Shown one piece after another: positions 24,485 through 38,700 of a stretch of DNA of 64,000 bases. A model generated the notes under the pieces. It searched no databases. It was not told the origin of the DNA and saw only the letters and a program-made list of their open reading frames with translations. Numbering within the stretch: position 1 is the stretch's first letter; the number at the start of each line of letters is the position of its first letter. Origin of the DNA: Trichopria drosophilae (Eukaryota > Arthropoda > Insecta > Hymenoptera > Diapriidae); NCBI GenBank assembly GCA_030407085.1, contig CM059582.1, forward strand, positions 71,381,501 to 71,445,500. Reading direction: 5' to 3'. Position numbers and translations under genes: made by a program.

Positions 24485-25450
24485 TTAAAAGGTTTGCGAT
24501 TTTTATGCAATTCGGTCTCAAACGTTTCTCAATGCAATAGAAAATCTAGCATCTCCAATACAAATAAATATGCGAAAATAAACGATTTATCGAAAGTTCT
24601 CGAGGCGGCTAACTTCACGTTCGTAAAACCCCTTAAAGGTATCGAATTTTTTGCAATCTTTAAAACGTTTGCGATTCGTTTGCGAATTGAGAAAATATAA
24701 CAATCTCTCGATATCATAATAATAAGGCGAAAATAAACGAATTATCGAAAGTTACGACATGGCCAACTTCACGTTCGCTTTAAACAATTTTAAAGGTTGC
24801 GATTTTTTGCAGTCGGTCTCAAACGTTTGCGATTCGTTTGCGATTGAGAACTATAACAATCTCTCGAATATCATAATAAATAAGGCGAAAATAAACGAAA
24901 TATCGTAACTTACCTGATTAAGCCCGCCTCGATATACAAAATCCTTTAAAAAGTTTGATGTTTTTGTCGGTTCTCAAACGTTTGCGATTCGTTTGCGAAT
25001 TGAGATATAGCAATCTCTCGAATATTAAATAGATAATGCGAAAATAAACGAATTATCGAAGTCTCTATGGACGGCAACTCGACGTTCGATCAAAAATCCT
25101 TAAAAGGTTTGTGATTTTTTTGCAATCGGTCTCAAACGTTTGCGATCGTATGCGAATTGAGAAAATAACATCTCTCGAATATATATAAATAACCAAAATA
25201 AACGATTATGCAAGAAAAAAAAAAGCTCACAAACCTTTAAAAGGTATGCGATTTTTGCCAATTAAACGTTTGCGCTTCGTTGCATGAGAACAAATCAACT
25301 CCCGAATATCAAAATAATACGGCGAAACATAAACGAATATCGAAGAAACAGATAAGCCCGCTGCTATACAAAATCCTTTAAAAGGATTTTTTGCAACTAA
25401 ACGATTGCGATCGTAGCGAATTGAGAAAATATAACTCTCAAAATATCTGA
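24485..25450 (-). repeat. Decaying reverse complement of upstream array (fold-back)
   Basis: Anchors map this stretch backwards onto ~23,430 to ~22,440. 24,541-24,598 mirrors 23,306-23,371, including the rare TTGGGGAG. 24,637-24,660 mirrors 23,236-23,259 (AAAAAATTCGAATACC). 24,905-24,960 mirrors 22,921-22,977 (AAACTTTTTAAAGG, GTTACG). 25,067-25,088 mirrors 22,780-22,801 (GAACGTCGAGTTAGCCG). 25,298-25,310 mirrors ~22,518-22,530. The sum of paired coordinates falls from about 47,910 to about 47,825, so the inverted copy is losing roughly a tenth of its length through deletions. Rare variants match the adjacent array in order, so this is a specific mirror copy. Confidence 0.85.
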
Positions 25451-26702
25451 ATTCGAAACCCGAATTACGATTACTGACTAGACTTCCCTTATTCATTGCA
25501 ACACTTCTCAACGCAACCCAGTTGCGTTGAGAAAATACAATCTCCGAATCCATAATAAATAAGCGAACATCCCGAATTATCGAACCATACCCATAAACTT
25601 CTCGAATACAACACCTTAAAAGGTTGCTATTTTTTTGCAATCGGTCTCAAACGTTTGCGAACGTATGCGAAAAAGCGACTATAACTTTCTCGACATCCTC
25701 ATCATCGACACTAAACGAATCAGCTTTATTAGAACCATCTCGATATATCTTAAAAATTGCGTATTTTTTTCACAACCATCGCAAAATAAACTACTTAGAC
25801 CACCCAAGAATATCCTCAAAAAATCCACCCACCATTAAAAGAAATAATACACTATCTCCCCTCCTAAAAAATCCTATATATCGATAAATATAAGTCTCCA
25901 ATAAACATATCTCAAATCAACACACCAAAATCCAACTTCCATATACCAAAACAAATCCATTAAATCCCTTACCTACTGGCTCACAACTTATACACCCACC
26001 CCAGGATCCTACAAAAAAATCATTACCAACGTTCTATTCCAAACTATGATAACAACCCATACTTCAACTCCCTAAAAACACTCACCAAAACCCATAAAAA
26101 ATCCACTCTCGAAATTCCTATCACCCCCCCCCAACCCCCACCATGCAATACCCACTACCCCTGCTCAATTAAACAAAACCACAATCTCATAACAAAAAAA
26201 AACCCTACAATTGCTAAACACTCCATCACCAAACACCATCCATACCAATAACAATCCCACTTTACCAAATTATACTCACAAATCTCCAACCACAAACTTC
26301 CTCCACCAAAACCTCAAACAAACATCTCCTCATTCACACCACACCCCAACCTTCCCCCCTTCCCCATATTCCAACATACATCCACACACCCAACTCCCAC
26401 CCTTGCAAAAAAAAACATCCCATTATAAACTCCCCCACACACCACAATCACTCAATCGTTAACACCATAACGTTCAACACAATATACAATCTCCATATCC
26501 AAATAAACAACCCCCCAAAACCTTCAACTACCTAACTCACCATCCTCTCACATAATACCCAATCATAAAATTGGAAACAGATCATACAACCCTAATTCTT
26601 TCGAGATTGAAAATACACAATTTCACAAAACATCATTTCACAACAATAAAAACGAAAAAACCTATCCTCCTATCACCCGTCTCCATAAATCCATTCCTAA
26701 AG
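25451..26702. other. Transition zone: satellite decays, G becomes rare
   Basis: Recognisable reverse-strand satellite fragments persist to about 25,680, for example GCAATCGGTCTCAAACG near 25,638. After that the text becomes C/A/T-rich with only scattered G. The last G on the plus strand is at 26,702. Open frames here (for example 25,227-25,640 minus and 26,211-26,462 plus) match nothing I recognise and have the composition of the noise. No gene is supported. Confidence 0.8.
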
Positions 26703-29700
26703 TAAACTAAAATTCTCCCCCCCAATCCACCACATCAAAACCACCCCACCTCCCCACCTCCAACATATAATAACTCTTATCACACCCCCCACCAACCAAC
26801 TTAAACCCCAAAAAATTCCATTTAACCCCCTTAAATAAATCTAATCTCCACCCCAAATATCAACCACCCACCATTCCAACCAAAATCAAACACCACCCCC
26901 ACCAAAACCTTAAACCCAAAAAAAACCACTTACACCCCAAATCTCCTCTAAATTCCAACCACCACAATCCCACACATACCACACACAACATCCCAAACAA
27001 TCAACACTCCTAACAACATCCACCCACCAACACACCAACCTTAAATCAAAAAAAATCCCCTCACCCCCTAAATTTAAATATCCCCACCCCCAATCACACC
27101 ACACACCACAACCATCTCCCACCCAACATCCCTAACACTCACACACCCTCACCCACCACCTAAAACTCCAAAAAATCACAAACCCCTAAAAAATAAATTC
27201 CAATCTCCAAAAACCCCACACTCAACCCCACATTCTCCCCACCCCTCCAAATCCCTCCTCCTCATCTATCCCCCCCCAACCCCTCCAAAATCCATTAACC
27301 CTACATAAATCTCCAACCCCACACCCCCACACATCCACCACCCACCCCCCCACCCTCAACCCCCACATCAACCTCCCCCCACACCCCCCCACCCCTTAAA
27401 TCAAAAACACACCCCCAAATCCATACCAATCTCAACCCCACACTCCACACCCACCATCCTCCCCACCCACATCCAACACTCCTACACCACTCATCAACAC
27501 CACAACCTTAAATCTCAAAAAATCCATTAACCCCCTAAATCTCAACTAAATCTCCAATCTCCCACACACACACACTCACACCATCTCCCACCTCCAACTC
27601 TCCCTAAAACTCAACCTACCCACACCCCCCAACCCTTAAATTCAAAAAAACACCACCCCTAAATCAAATAAATCCAATCTCCCACACTCCACACCTCACC
27701 TCCTCCCACATCTCCCACCTCAAACACTCCTACAATCACTTACTACACCCCAAAACCCCTTAATTAAAAAAAACCCACTACACCCTAAATTCAATAAATT
27801 CCAATCTCCCCACACCCCCAATAACACACCACCCACCATCTCCCACCCCTCAACATCCCTAACATTTTACCACCCTACCCCCCAAAACCCTTAAAATCCA
27901 AAAAATCCAAAACACCTAAATTCAATAAATTCCAATCCCACACCCCCCCAACTCACACCACCACCATCCCCACCCTCAACACCTCCCAAAATCAACTCAC
28001 TAAACCCCAAAAAACCCCTAAATCAAAAAAATCAACAACCCTCCACCCCCTAAACAACTAAATCTCCAATCTCCCACACACCCCACACATCAAACACCAC
28101 CCACCTTTCCCCACCCCTCCAACTCCCTAACATCTAATCACACCCCCAAACCCCTTAAATTCAAAATCTAACCTAAATCTCAATAAATTCCAATCTCCCA
28201 AACTCAATCACCCACACCACATCTCCCACCTCATCCCCTAACAACACTCCTCCACCCCCACAAACCCCTTAAATTCAAAAAATAAACCCTAATTCAATAA
28301 ATCCACACTCCCAATCCAAACTCCCACCCACCCACTCTCCCATCAACACCACACCCATCCTAACACACCCCCCCCAAACCCTTAAATCTCAAAAAAATCC
28401 ATCCCCTAAATTCAACTAAATCTCCAATCTCCCCACACCACAACCACCACCATCCTCCCCCACCCTCAACATCCTAACACTCCCTAACTCAACCCCCAAA
28501 CCCTTAAATCTCAAAATCACAAAACCTAAATTCAATAAATTCCAATCTCCACACCCAATCACAACACACCACCATCCCTCCCACCCTCCAACACTCCTAA
28601 CCACTCACTCCTCATCACACCCCAAAACCCCTTAAATCTCAAAAAATACTTACCCCTAAATCCTAAATCTCCAATCTCCCCACAATCCAATCAACACACA
28701 CCACCATCTCCCCACCTCCAACCCTCCTAACACTCACTTACCCCTCCCCAAACCCCTTAAAAAAATCCCTTAAACCCTAATCTCAATAAATTCCAATCTC
28801 CCCACACCCAATCCAACACCACCACCTTCTTCCCCACCCTCCAACACTCCCTAACACTACCTCACCCCCCCAAAACCCTTAAATCCTCAAAAAAATCATA
28901 ACTAAATTCAATAAATTCCAATCTCCCCAAACTCCACACTCACACCACACCACATTCCCCACCCCTCCAACACTCCCTAACACTCTCTATCACACCCCAA
29001 AAACCCTTAAATCTCAAAAAAATCAAAAACCCCCCTAAATCTCAACTAAAATCTCAATCTCCCCACACCAACACTCCACACACCCACCTTTCCCCACCCT
29101 CCAACATCCCTAACATCACTTATCACACCCCCAAAACCCCTTAAATTCAAAAAATCCATTAACCCCCTAAATCAACTAAATCTCCAATCCCCACCCCCAC
29201 ACACTCCACACACACCACCTTCCCACCTCAACATCCTAACATCAATAATCTCACACCCCCAAACCCTTAAATTCAAAAAATCCACTTAACCCCTAAATCA
29301 ACTACTAAAATCCAATCTCCCCACACTCCAAACACCACCCACCATCTCCCACCTCCACACTCCCTAAATATACTCACACCCCCACCCACACCTTAAATCA
29401 AAAAAATCCACCAAACCTAAATCTAAATAAATCCAATCTCCCACACCCACAACTCACACAAAAACACCTTCTCCACCCCTCCAACACTAACACTCACCTC
29501 CCACTCAAACCCCCCAAAACCCTTAAATCTCAAAAAAATCACTTACACCCTAAATCCTCAACTAATTCAATCTCCCCACACCAAACACCACCACTTCCTC
29601 CCCACCCTCACACACTCCCTAACCCACTTACCTCCCACAACCCTTAAATCCAAACAATCCACTTTCACCCTATAATCCCAAATTCCAATCCACCCACACC

Positions 29701-32700
29701 CCATCAAACCCACCCCCAACCTTCACATCCACATCTCACTCACACCAAACCCTTAAATCTCAAAATAAACACCCTAATTCAATAACAAAAATCTCCACAC
29801 ACCCACTCACACACACACCCACCTTCTCCACCCCTCCACACTCACCCAAAATCACCTCACTCACACCCCAAAACCCCTTAAATTCAAAAAAATCATTAAC
29901 CCTAAATCTCAAAAATCTCACAATCCCCACATCCACACCAACACCACTCCACACCCTCCAACTCTAACACTCCTCACCACCAACACACCCCCAAAACCCT
30001 TAAATTCAAAAAATCCCACTTACCTAAATCTCAACTAAATCCATTCCATCTCCCACACTCCAACCACCCACCATCTCCCACCCTCAACATCCCTAACACT
30101 CACCACCTCTCACCCCCCCAACCCCTTAAATCAAAAAATCAAAACCCCTAAATCTAATAAATTCCAATCTCCCACACCCAAATCCACACACCACCCACCT
30201 TCTCCCAAACATCCCTAACCACTCACCCTATCAACCCCCCAAACCCCTTAAATTCAAAAAATCATTAACCCTAAATTCAAAAATCTCCATCTCCCCACAC
30301 CCCACAATCCACACACCACCCCTTCTCCCCCACCCTCAACACTCCCTAACATCACCTCACTATCACACCCCCCAAACCCCTTAAATCTCAAAAAATCCTT
30401 TAACCCCTAAATCTCAACTAAATTCCAATCTCCCCACACCAACCTCCACACACCACCACCTTCCCCACCCCTCCAACATCCCTAACACTCATCTCTCAAC
30501 CACCCCACCCCTTAAATTCAAAAAAATCCACTTAACCCCTAAATCTCAATAAATTCAATCTCCCCCACACTCCACACACACCACCCACCATCTCCCACCC
30601 TCAACATCCTAACACTATTCCCTAACAACCCCAAACCCTTAAATCTCAAAAATCCATTAACCCTAAATTCAATAAATTCAATCTCCACACCCAACATCCA
30701 CACACACCCCACTTCCTCCCACACCAAACCACTCAAAACCCCCCCACCCTAAATTCCTCTACACACCCCCCACCCCACACTCCCCACCACTCCCCACCCC
30801 AACAACCCCTAACACCTCCACCACAACCAAATCATTAAATCTCAAAAAATTCAATACAACACCACCACCACTCCCACCCCACTCCTACACTCCCATTTTC
30901 CCACACTCTCCCACATCAACCACCCCAAACCTTAAATCTCAAAAAATCCATTAACACTAAATCTACAATCTCCTCCACACCACCTCACACACCACAACAC
31001 CATCTCCCCCACAAAACCCTCCTAAAAACTACTCCTCACACCCCACCCAACTCTTAAATCTCAAAAATCCACCCCTAATTCAATAAATTCAACTCCCACA
31101 ACACCCACACACCCACATTCCCCAAATATCTCCACTCCCATCCATCTAACCCCACTCAAACCCACCAAACCCCTTAAATCTCAAAAAAATCCCAACCCCT
31201 AAACAACTAATCTCATCTCCCACACTCCTCACACACCACCCATTCTCCCACCCCTCCAAACCTCCCTAACACTCACTCACTCACACCCCCACAAACCCCT
31301 TAAATCTCAAAAAATCCCACTTAACCCTAACTCATAAATCTCAATCCACACCACCCCATCCACACACCACCACATCTCCCACCCTCCAACACCCCTAACA
31401 CTACCTTCTCAACCCCCCAAACCTTAAATTCCAAAAAATCCATTAACCCCTAAATCTCAATAAATTCCAATCTCCCACACCCCCAAATCCAACACACACC
31501 CCTCCCCACCCAAACACTCCTAACATCACTTATCACACCCAAAACCCCTTAAATTCAAAAAAATCCATAACCCCTAATTCAATAAATTCCAATCTCCCCA
31601 CACCCAAATCCACACCCCCACTCTCCCCACCCTCCAATCCCTAACCCCTCACTCCTCCTATCACACACCAAATAAATATCTCAAAAATCCACTTAACCCC
31701 CTAATTCAACTAAATCCAAATCTAACACCACACCCACAACCATCACCACACCACCATTCCCCACCCTCCAACACTCCTCCTCTATCACACCCCCACCAAA
31801 CCCTTAATCTCAAAAAAATCCACTTCCAAAACAAATCTCTAAATCTCCAATCCTCACTCACACCACCACCACCATCTCAACACCCCACATACCCTACTAA
31901 CACTCCTAACCTTAAATCAAAAAATTAAAAACTTAAATCTCAAAAAAACCCAACACCACACCCATTAATCTCAAATTCTCATTATCCCCACAATCCCTCA
32001 CAAATTACACCCACCCCCCAAATCCTCAACCCAACTCTCTCCACCACACACCCCACCCCACAACTTAAATCTCAAAAAATCCCCCACACCCTAAATCCTC
32101 AACTAATTCTACCAATATAAAACAACCCCACATCAAAACCACCAACCCCACACATCCAACACCTAACATCCTCCACAAAAACACACCAAAACCTTAAATC
32201 CAAAAATCCACCCCCCCTCACAACTAAATCTAAATTCTCAACCTCCACACCACACACAACCCCACCCCACCCCTAACATCTCCTCTCTCACACCCCCACA
32301 AACCCCTTAAATCAAAAAATAAACCCCCTCACCCTCCAACAATCTAAATCTCCACAAACCACAATCACACCAATCTCCACCTCTCAACACTCTAACCAAC
32401 CCTACACCCACCCACCAAAACCCTAATAAACATAAAATCCACTTCCACCCAAATCAACTAAATCAATTAAAAACTCCACATTCAACTAAATCCACTCCTC
32501 TCCACCTCCAAAACATCTAACAAATCCCACCCACCCCCCCTATCTAAAATTCCAACCCCCAATCCAACTAACCAAACACAACACCCACCCCAACTTCTCT
32601 CCTCACACTACACTCCCCAAAACCCCCAACTAAACAAACAAAATCTCAATTAAATCAACACACCTAATCTCACAATCTCAATCCACCAAACCAATACAAC

Positions 32701-35700
32701 CCACCACCCTCCACTTAAACCCCCCACTCAACCACAAAACCCTAAATCCAAAATCCCACCTTAACCCCTAAACCATAAATCTCCATCTCCCAACCCACAA
32801 CCACACACCACAATCCTCCCACCCCTCCAAACAACAACACTCACTCCACCCCCCCCCCAACCCCTTAAATCTCAAAAAAATCCATTACCCTAAATCTCAA
32901 AAATTCCAATCTCCCACACACCTCCAACACCACCCACCATCTCCCCACCCTCCAACACTACTAACTCACTCCTCACCCCCCACCAAACCCCTTAAATCTC
33001 AAAAATCCATTAAAACCCTAAATCTAATAAACCAATCTCCCCACACCCCACCTCCACACCACCCACCATCCCACCCACCCTCCAACATCTCATCACATCC
33101 CACTCACACCCCCAAAAAATCTCAAAATCCCATTACCCCTAAATCTCACTAAATTCAACCTCCAATCCCACATCCACACCACCACCATTCCCCCCCTCCA
33201 ACATCCCTAACATCACCCTCCTCATCACACCCCACAAACCCTTAAATCCTCAAAAAATACTAACTAATTCAATAAATCTCAATCTCCCCACACCCACCTC
33301 AACACACCCACATTCCCCACCCTCAACACCCCTAATCACCTCTCACTAACCACCCCCCAAACCCTTAAAACCTTCAAAAAATCAATAACCCTAAATTCAA
33401 CTAAATCTCCAATCCCACACCCCCACAACTCCACACACCACCATCTCCCACCCTCCAACACTCCCTAACACTCAACTCTCATCACACCCCACAAACCCCT
33501 TAAATCTCAAAAAAATCCCATTAACCCCTAAATCAACTAAATCTCCAATCTCCCACATCCCCACTCCACACACCACCCACCATCTCCCACCCCTCCAACA
33601 TCCTAACACTCACCCTAACTCACACCAAACCCCTTAAATCTCAAAAAAATCCATTAACCCTAAATTCAACTAAATCCAAATCTCACACTCCACAACTCAA
33701 ACCACCCACATCTCCCACCCCTCCAACACTACTATACTCACTACACACCCCCCACACCTAAAATCAAAAAATCACACCCCTAAATCACAACTAAATCTCA
33801 ATCTCCCTCCCACCAACCACACACCACCACCATCCCCACCCTCCAACACCCAACACTCAACTCCTCCATCACACCCCCAAAACCCTTAAATTCAAAAAAA
33901 TCACTTAACCCTAAATCTCAATAAATCCCAATCTCCCACATCTCCACATCCACACACACCCCATCTCCCCACCCCTCAACACTCTAACACTCCTCACTCA
34001 ACAACACCACCAAACCTTAAATCTCAAAAAATCCATTAACCCACTAAATCTCAACTAATCTCCAATCTCACACACCTCCAATACCACATCTCCACACCCT
34101 CAAACTCCCTAACCTCACTCCTCTCTAAACCCCACACCCACAACCCTTAAATAAAAAAATCACAAACACCCCCCTAAATCTCTCTAAATATCCCCACCCA
34201 CATCCACACAACCACACAAACTTCTCCACACCTCAACACTCCTAACATCAACTCTAACACCCCCCCCAAACCCTTAATCTCAAAAAATACCCTTACACAA
34301 TCTAACCCTAAACTATTCACTAATTCCAACCCCACACACCCTCCACCACACATCTCCCCACCCCTCAACATCCCTAACCACTACTCACACTCACACCCCC
34401 CACCTTTAAATCCTAAAAATCATACCCAATACTCTAACTAATCTAAATCTCCCCACAATCCCCCCTCACTCCCACATCCAACACCATCTCCCACACTCTC
34501 AACCCCTACCACTCACTACCTCTACCCCCCCAACCCATAAATACAATTAACAAAACCATATTCAAACCTAATCCTCAACACAAACCACTCACCCAAAAAA
34601 CAACACCACATCCTCCCACACCAAAACCATACCCTAAAAATCACTCCACTCCCCCTCCCAAACCCTTAAAACCATAATCACACTCACTAAACCACTAACT
34701 TCCAATCCCAACCCCACACTCCACAAAACATCAATAATCTCCACCCCCAAACTCTAACCACCCCATCATTCCTCTCACTAACTACAACCCCACAAACCCT
34801 TAAATTAATCAAAAATCCCATTAAATAAATTCAACTAACTCCAATCCAAACACCCCCAAAACCACACCATACCAACCTCCCTACCACACACTCAACACCC
34901 CCAAACAAAAACTTATAACACTACAAATCTCAAAATCCACCCACCCCCTAAACCTAAATAAATCTCCAATCTCCACACCCAAACTACACACCACCACACT
35001 TCTCCCCACAACAACCTCCCTAACATCTCCACTCACCTCCACTCACCCCCCAAACCCTTAAATTCAAAAAATCCTTAACCATAAATCTCAATAAATCTCC
35101 ATCTCCCAACACATCCCAACTCCAAAACACCACCCACCCCCACTCCCCTCCACCCTCCCCCTAACACTCAACCCACTCACACCCCCACAACCCTTAAATT
35201 CAAAAAATCCCCCAAACCCCTAAATCTAACTAAATCCTCCAATCTCCACACTCCACACCTACACACCCCACCCACCATTCCCCACCCCTCCAACCATCTA
35301 ACACCTCCCTTCACTCACACCCCACACCAACCCTTAAATTCAAAAAAAATCCCATTAACCTAAATCTCAACCTAAATTCCATCTCCCCACAACTCCACAC
35401 CTCACACACCACCATCTCCACCACTCCAACACTCCTACCACCACATCCCCCCCACACCAAAACTCCTCCACTACAAACCACCTAAATCAAAAACTAAATC
35501 TCAATCTCCCCACACCCCCCACACTCCAAAACCTCCCACCTTCCCCACCTCCCTCCCTAACAATCAACATCTTACTCACACCCCCCAAAACCCTTAAATT
35601 CAAAAAAAATCCCACTTAACCCCCCCCTAAATCTCACTAATCTCCATCTCCCACACCCCCACACTCCACACACCCACCACCATCCCACCCTCCAACTCCC

Positions 35701-38700
35701 TAACATCACCTCACTCACCCTCACACCCAACAAACCCTTAAATCTCAAAAAAATACACCACCCTAAATAAAATAAATCTCCAATACCACACTCCACCCCA
35801 CACCCACTCCCCCCCCACCTTCCTAACACTCCCTCTCATTCACCCCCCCAAAAACCCTTAAATCTCAAAAAAATCCCACTTAACCACTAACTCTCAATAA
35901 ATCTCCAATCTCCCACACCCAATCCACCCCACAACCCACCATCTCCCACCTCCAACATCCTAACACTCAACACTCACACCCCCCCAAAACCCCTTAAATC
36001 AAAAAAAATCCAATTACTCCCTAAATCTCAACTAAATTCCTCCAATCCCACCCCACACCCCCCACACACACCACCATCTCCCACCCCCTCCAAACATCCC
36101 TAACACTCCCTCCACCAACCCCCTCAACCCCCCCCAACCCCTTAAATCAAAAAATCACCAAATAACTAAATTCAATAAATTCCAATCTCCACCCACATCC
36201 ACACCCATCACAACCCCCACCTCCAAATCTAACCATCATCCTCTACTCACACCCCCACAAACCCTTAAATCTCAAATAAATCCTACCTTAACCCCACTAA
36301 ATCTCACCATTCCAATCCCCACACTAACAATCCACACACCACCATCTCCCAACCCTCCATCCCTAACACTCACCACCCCCCCTACTCAAACCCACTTAAA
36401 TCTCACAAATCCCAATTAACCTAAATCTCAATAAATCTCCAATCTCCACACCCCCCACCCTCAACCCACCACCACATCTCCCCACCCTCCAACATCCTAA
36501 CCACTCAACTCACTACACCCCACCCAAACCCTTAAATTCAAAAAATCCATACACCCTAAATCTCAACTAAATCTCCAATCTCCCACATAACACCTCACCC
36601 AAACCCATCCCCACCCTCCAAACACTCCTCTAACTACCAATCTACTCCTCACACACCCAAAACCTAAACTCCTTAAAAAATCCAAAAACCTAAATCTCAA
36701 CTAAATCTCAACAACCCCACAAATCACACACCACCACCATCTCCCACCCCTCCAACACTATAACAAACCCCTCCACACACCCACAAACCCTTAAATTCAA
36801 AATACACACCACAAACCTAAATCTCAACTATTCCTCTCCCTACACTCCACAATCAAACCAACACATTCCCCACTCCCTCAAACTCCCACTAACCACCCCA
36901 AACCAATCCCCCCCCCCCAAACCCCTTAATTCAAAAATCAACCACTTACACCTAAATCCTCAACCAAACTCCATATCTCCAAAAAAACATCAAAACCCCA
37001 TCTCTCCACCCCTAAAACACTCCACTCAAATCACCTATACCCCACAAACCCTTCAAAAATCTAAAAAATTAACACACCCTAAACTCAAATAAACCTCAAT
37101 CTCACATACACCCACAACCTCCACACACACCACCAAACCTTTTACCCACCCTCCAACACTCCCTCAAACCTTCCCATAACACCCCACCAAACCCTTAAAT
37201 CTCTCAAAAAATCCACAACCTAAACAAAAATCTAAAATCTCCCCACACTCCACACCTCAACACACCACCACCCTCCCCCACCCAAATCCAACTCCTAAAC
37301 ACTCACCCCTTCATAACACCCCCACAAACCCTAAATCCAAAAAATCCCACTTAACCCCCCCTAATCCAACTAAATCTCCAATCACCACACCCACACCCCC
37401 CCACAAACCAACAATATTCACTCACAAAACACTACCTAACCACTCCCCATTCTAACCAACTACAAATCCAACCCAAACAACATTAAAAAATCTTAATAAA
37501 AAAATAAAACAAAACACCTCAACTCACTAAATCTCCAATTCCCATCCCCCACACAATAAAAACCAACACACATTCAACACTCACCTCACAACTAAACCTC
37601 AACTCCCCAACAACCCCTTAAATTCAAAAAATCACCATTAACCCCTAAATCTAACTAATTCCAATCTCCCCACACCCAAACCACCCACAACCACACCTTC
37701 CCACCCCAACACCTCCCTACATACTCTTTTCTCAACACACCACAACCCTTAAATCTCAAAAAATCCTTAACACACCCCTAATTCAAAAATAAATCTCCAC
37801 ATCCCACACCCCTCCACAAACCCCCATCCCACCCCAACATCCTAACTCAAATCTCATAACACCCCCCCTAAAATCTAATCAAAATCCCAAATAACCCCTA
37901 AACTCAATAACACATCTCACACCCCCAATAACACCACCCCCACCCACCTCCAACCCCTAACATAAATTATCCCACCCCCCAACCCCTTAATCCCCACTAA
38001 ATCCCCCAATAACCTAAATCTCAATAAATTCATTACCCCACACCCACAATCAACTCACACTCTCACCTATCTCCCACCTCAAACACTCACCCCTAACACA
38101 TCACCCCTATCAACCCTCCCAACCCCTTAAATTCAAAAAAATACCTTACCTCCCCCTAATCAACCAAATCTCCAATCTCCCACCCCACTCCAACCCCACC
38201 ACATTCCCCCACCCTAACATCCCTAACTCACTCACTCCTACAACCCACCCCCACAAACCCTATTAAAAAATCCAAAACCCTAAATCTAACTAAACCAATC
38301 TCCCCACACCCCAATCCACACCCACCCACCATCCCACCCTTCAAAAAACACCACCTACTCACTCACTCAAACCTCCCCCCAAACCTTAAATTCAAAAACC
38401 ACTTACACCCCCCACTCTCACTAAATCCCAAATAACCCCACATCTCCCAAAACCAACACACAACACCTAAACATACACCCAAACACCCAAAAATAAAAAC
38501 CCAACATTCTCACAAACCCAACTCACACCCCCAACCTCAAATCCTCAATAATCCCCATTTACTCCCCCCAATTTAAACCAAAAAACCCCAATCTCCCACA
38601 CTCCCAAACCCACAAACCACCAACCATCTCCCACACCTCAAACACCCCTACCAATCCCTTATACTCAACCCCCCCCCCAAACCCTTAAACACATCAAAAA

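Noticed and set aside
26211..26462. 83-codon plus-strand open frame rich in Pro, His, Thr and Ser
   Set aside because: It lies in the decaying transition zone, starts at TTG, and has the amino-acid bias expected of C/A-rich noise.
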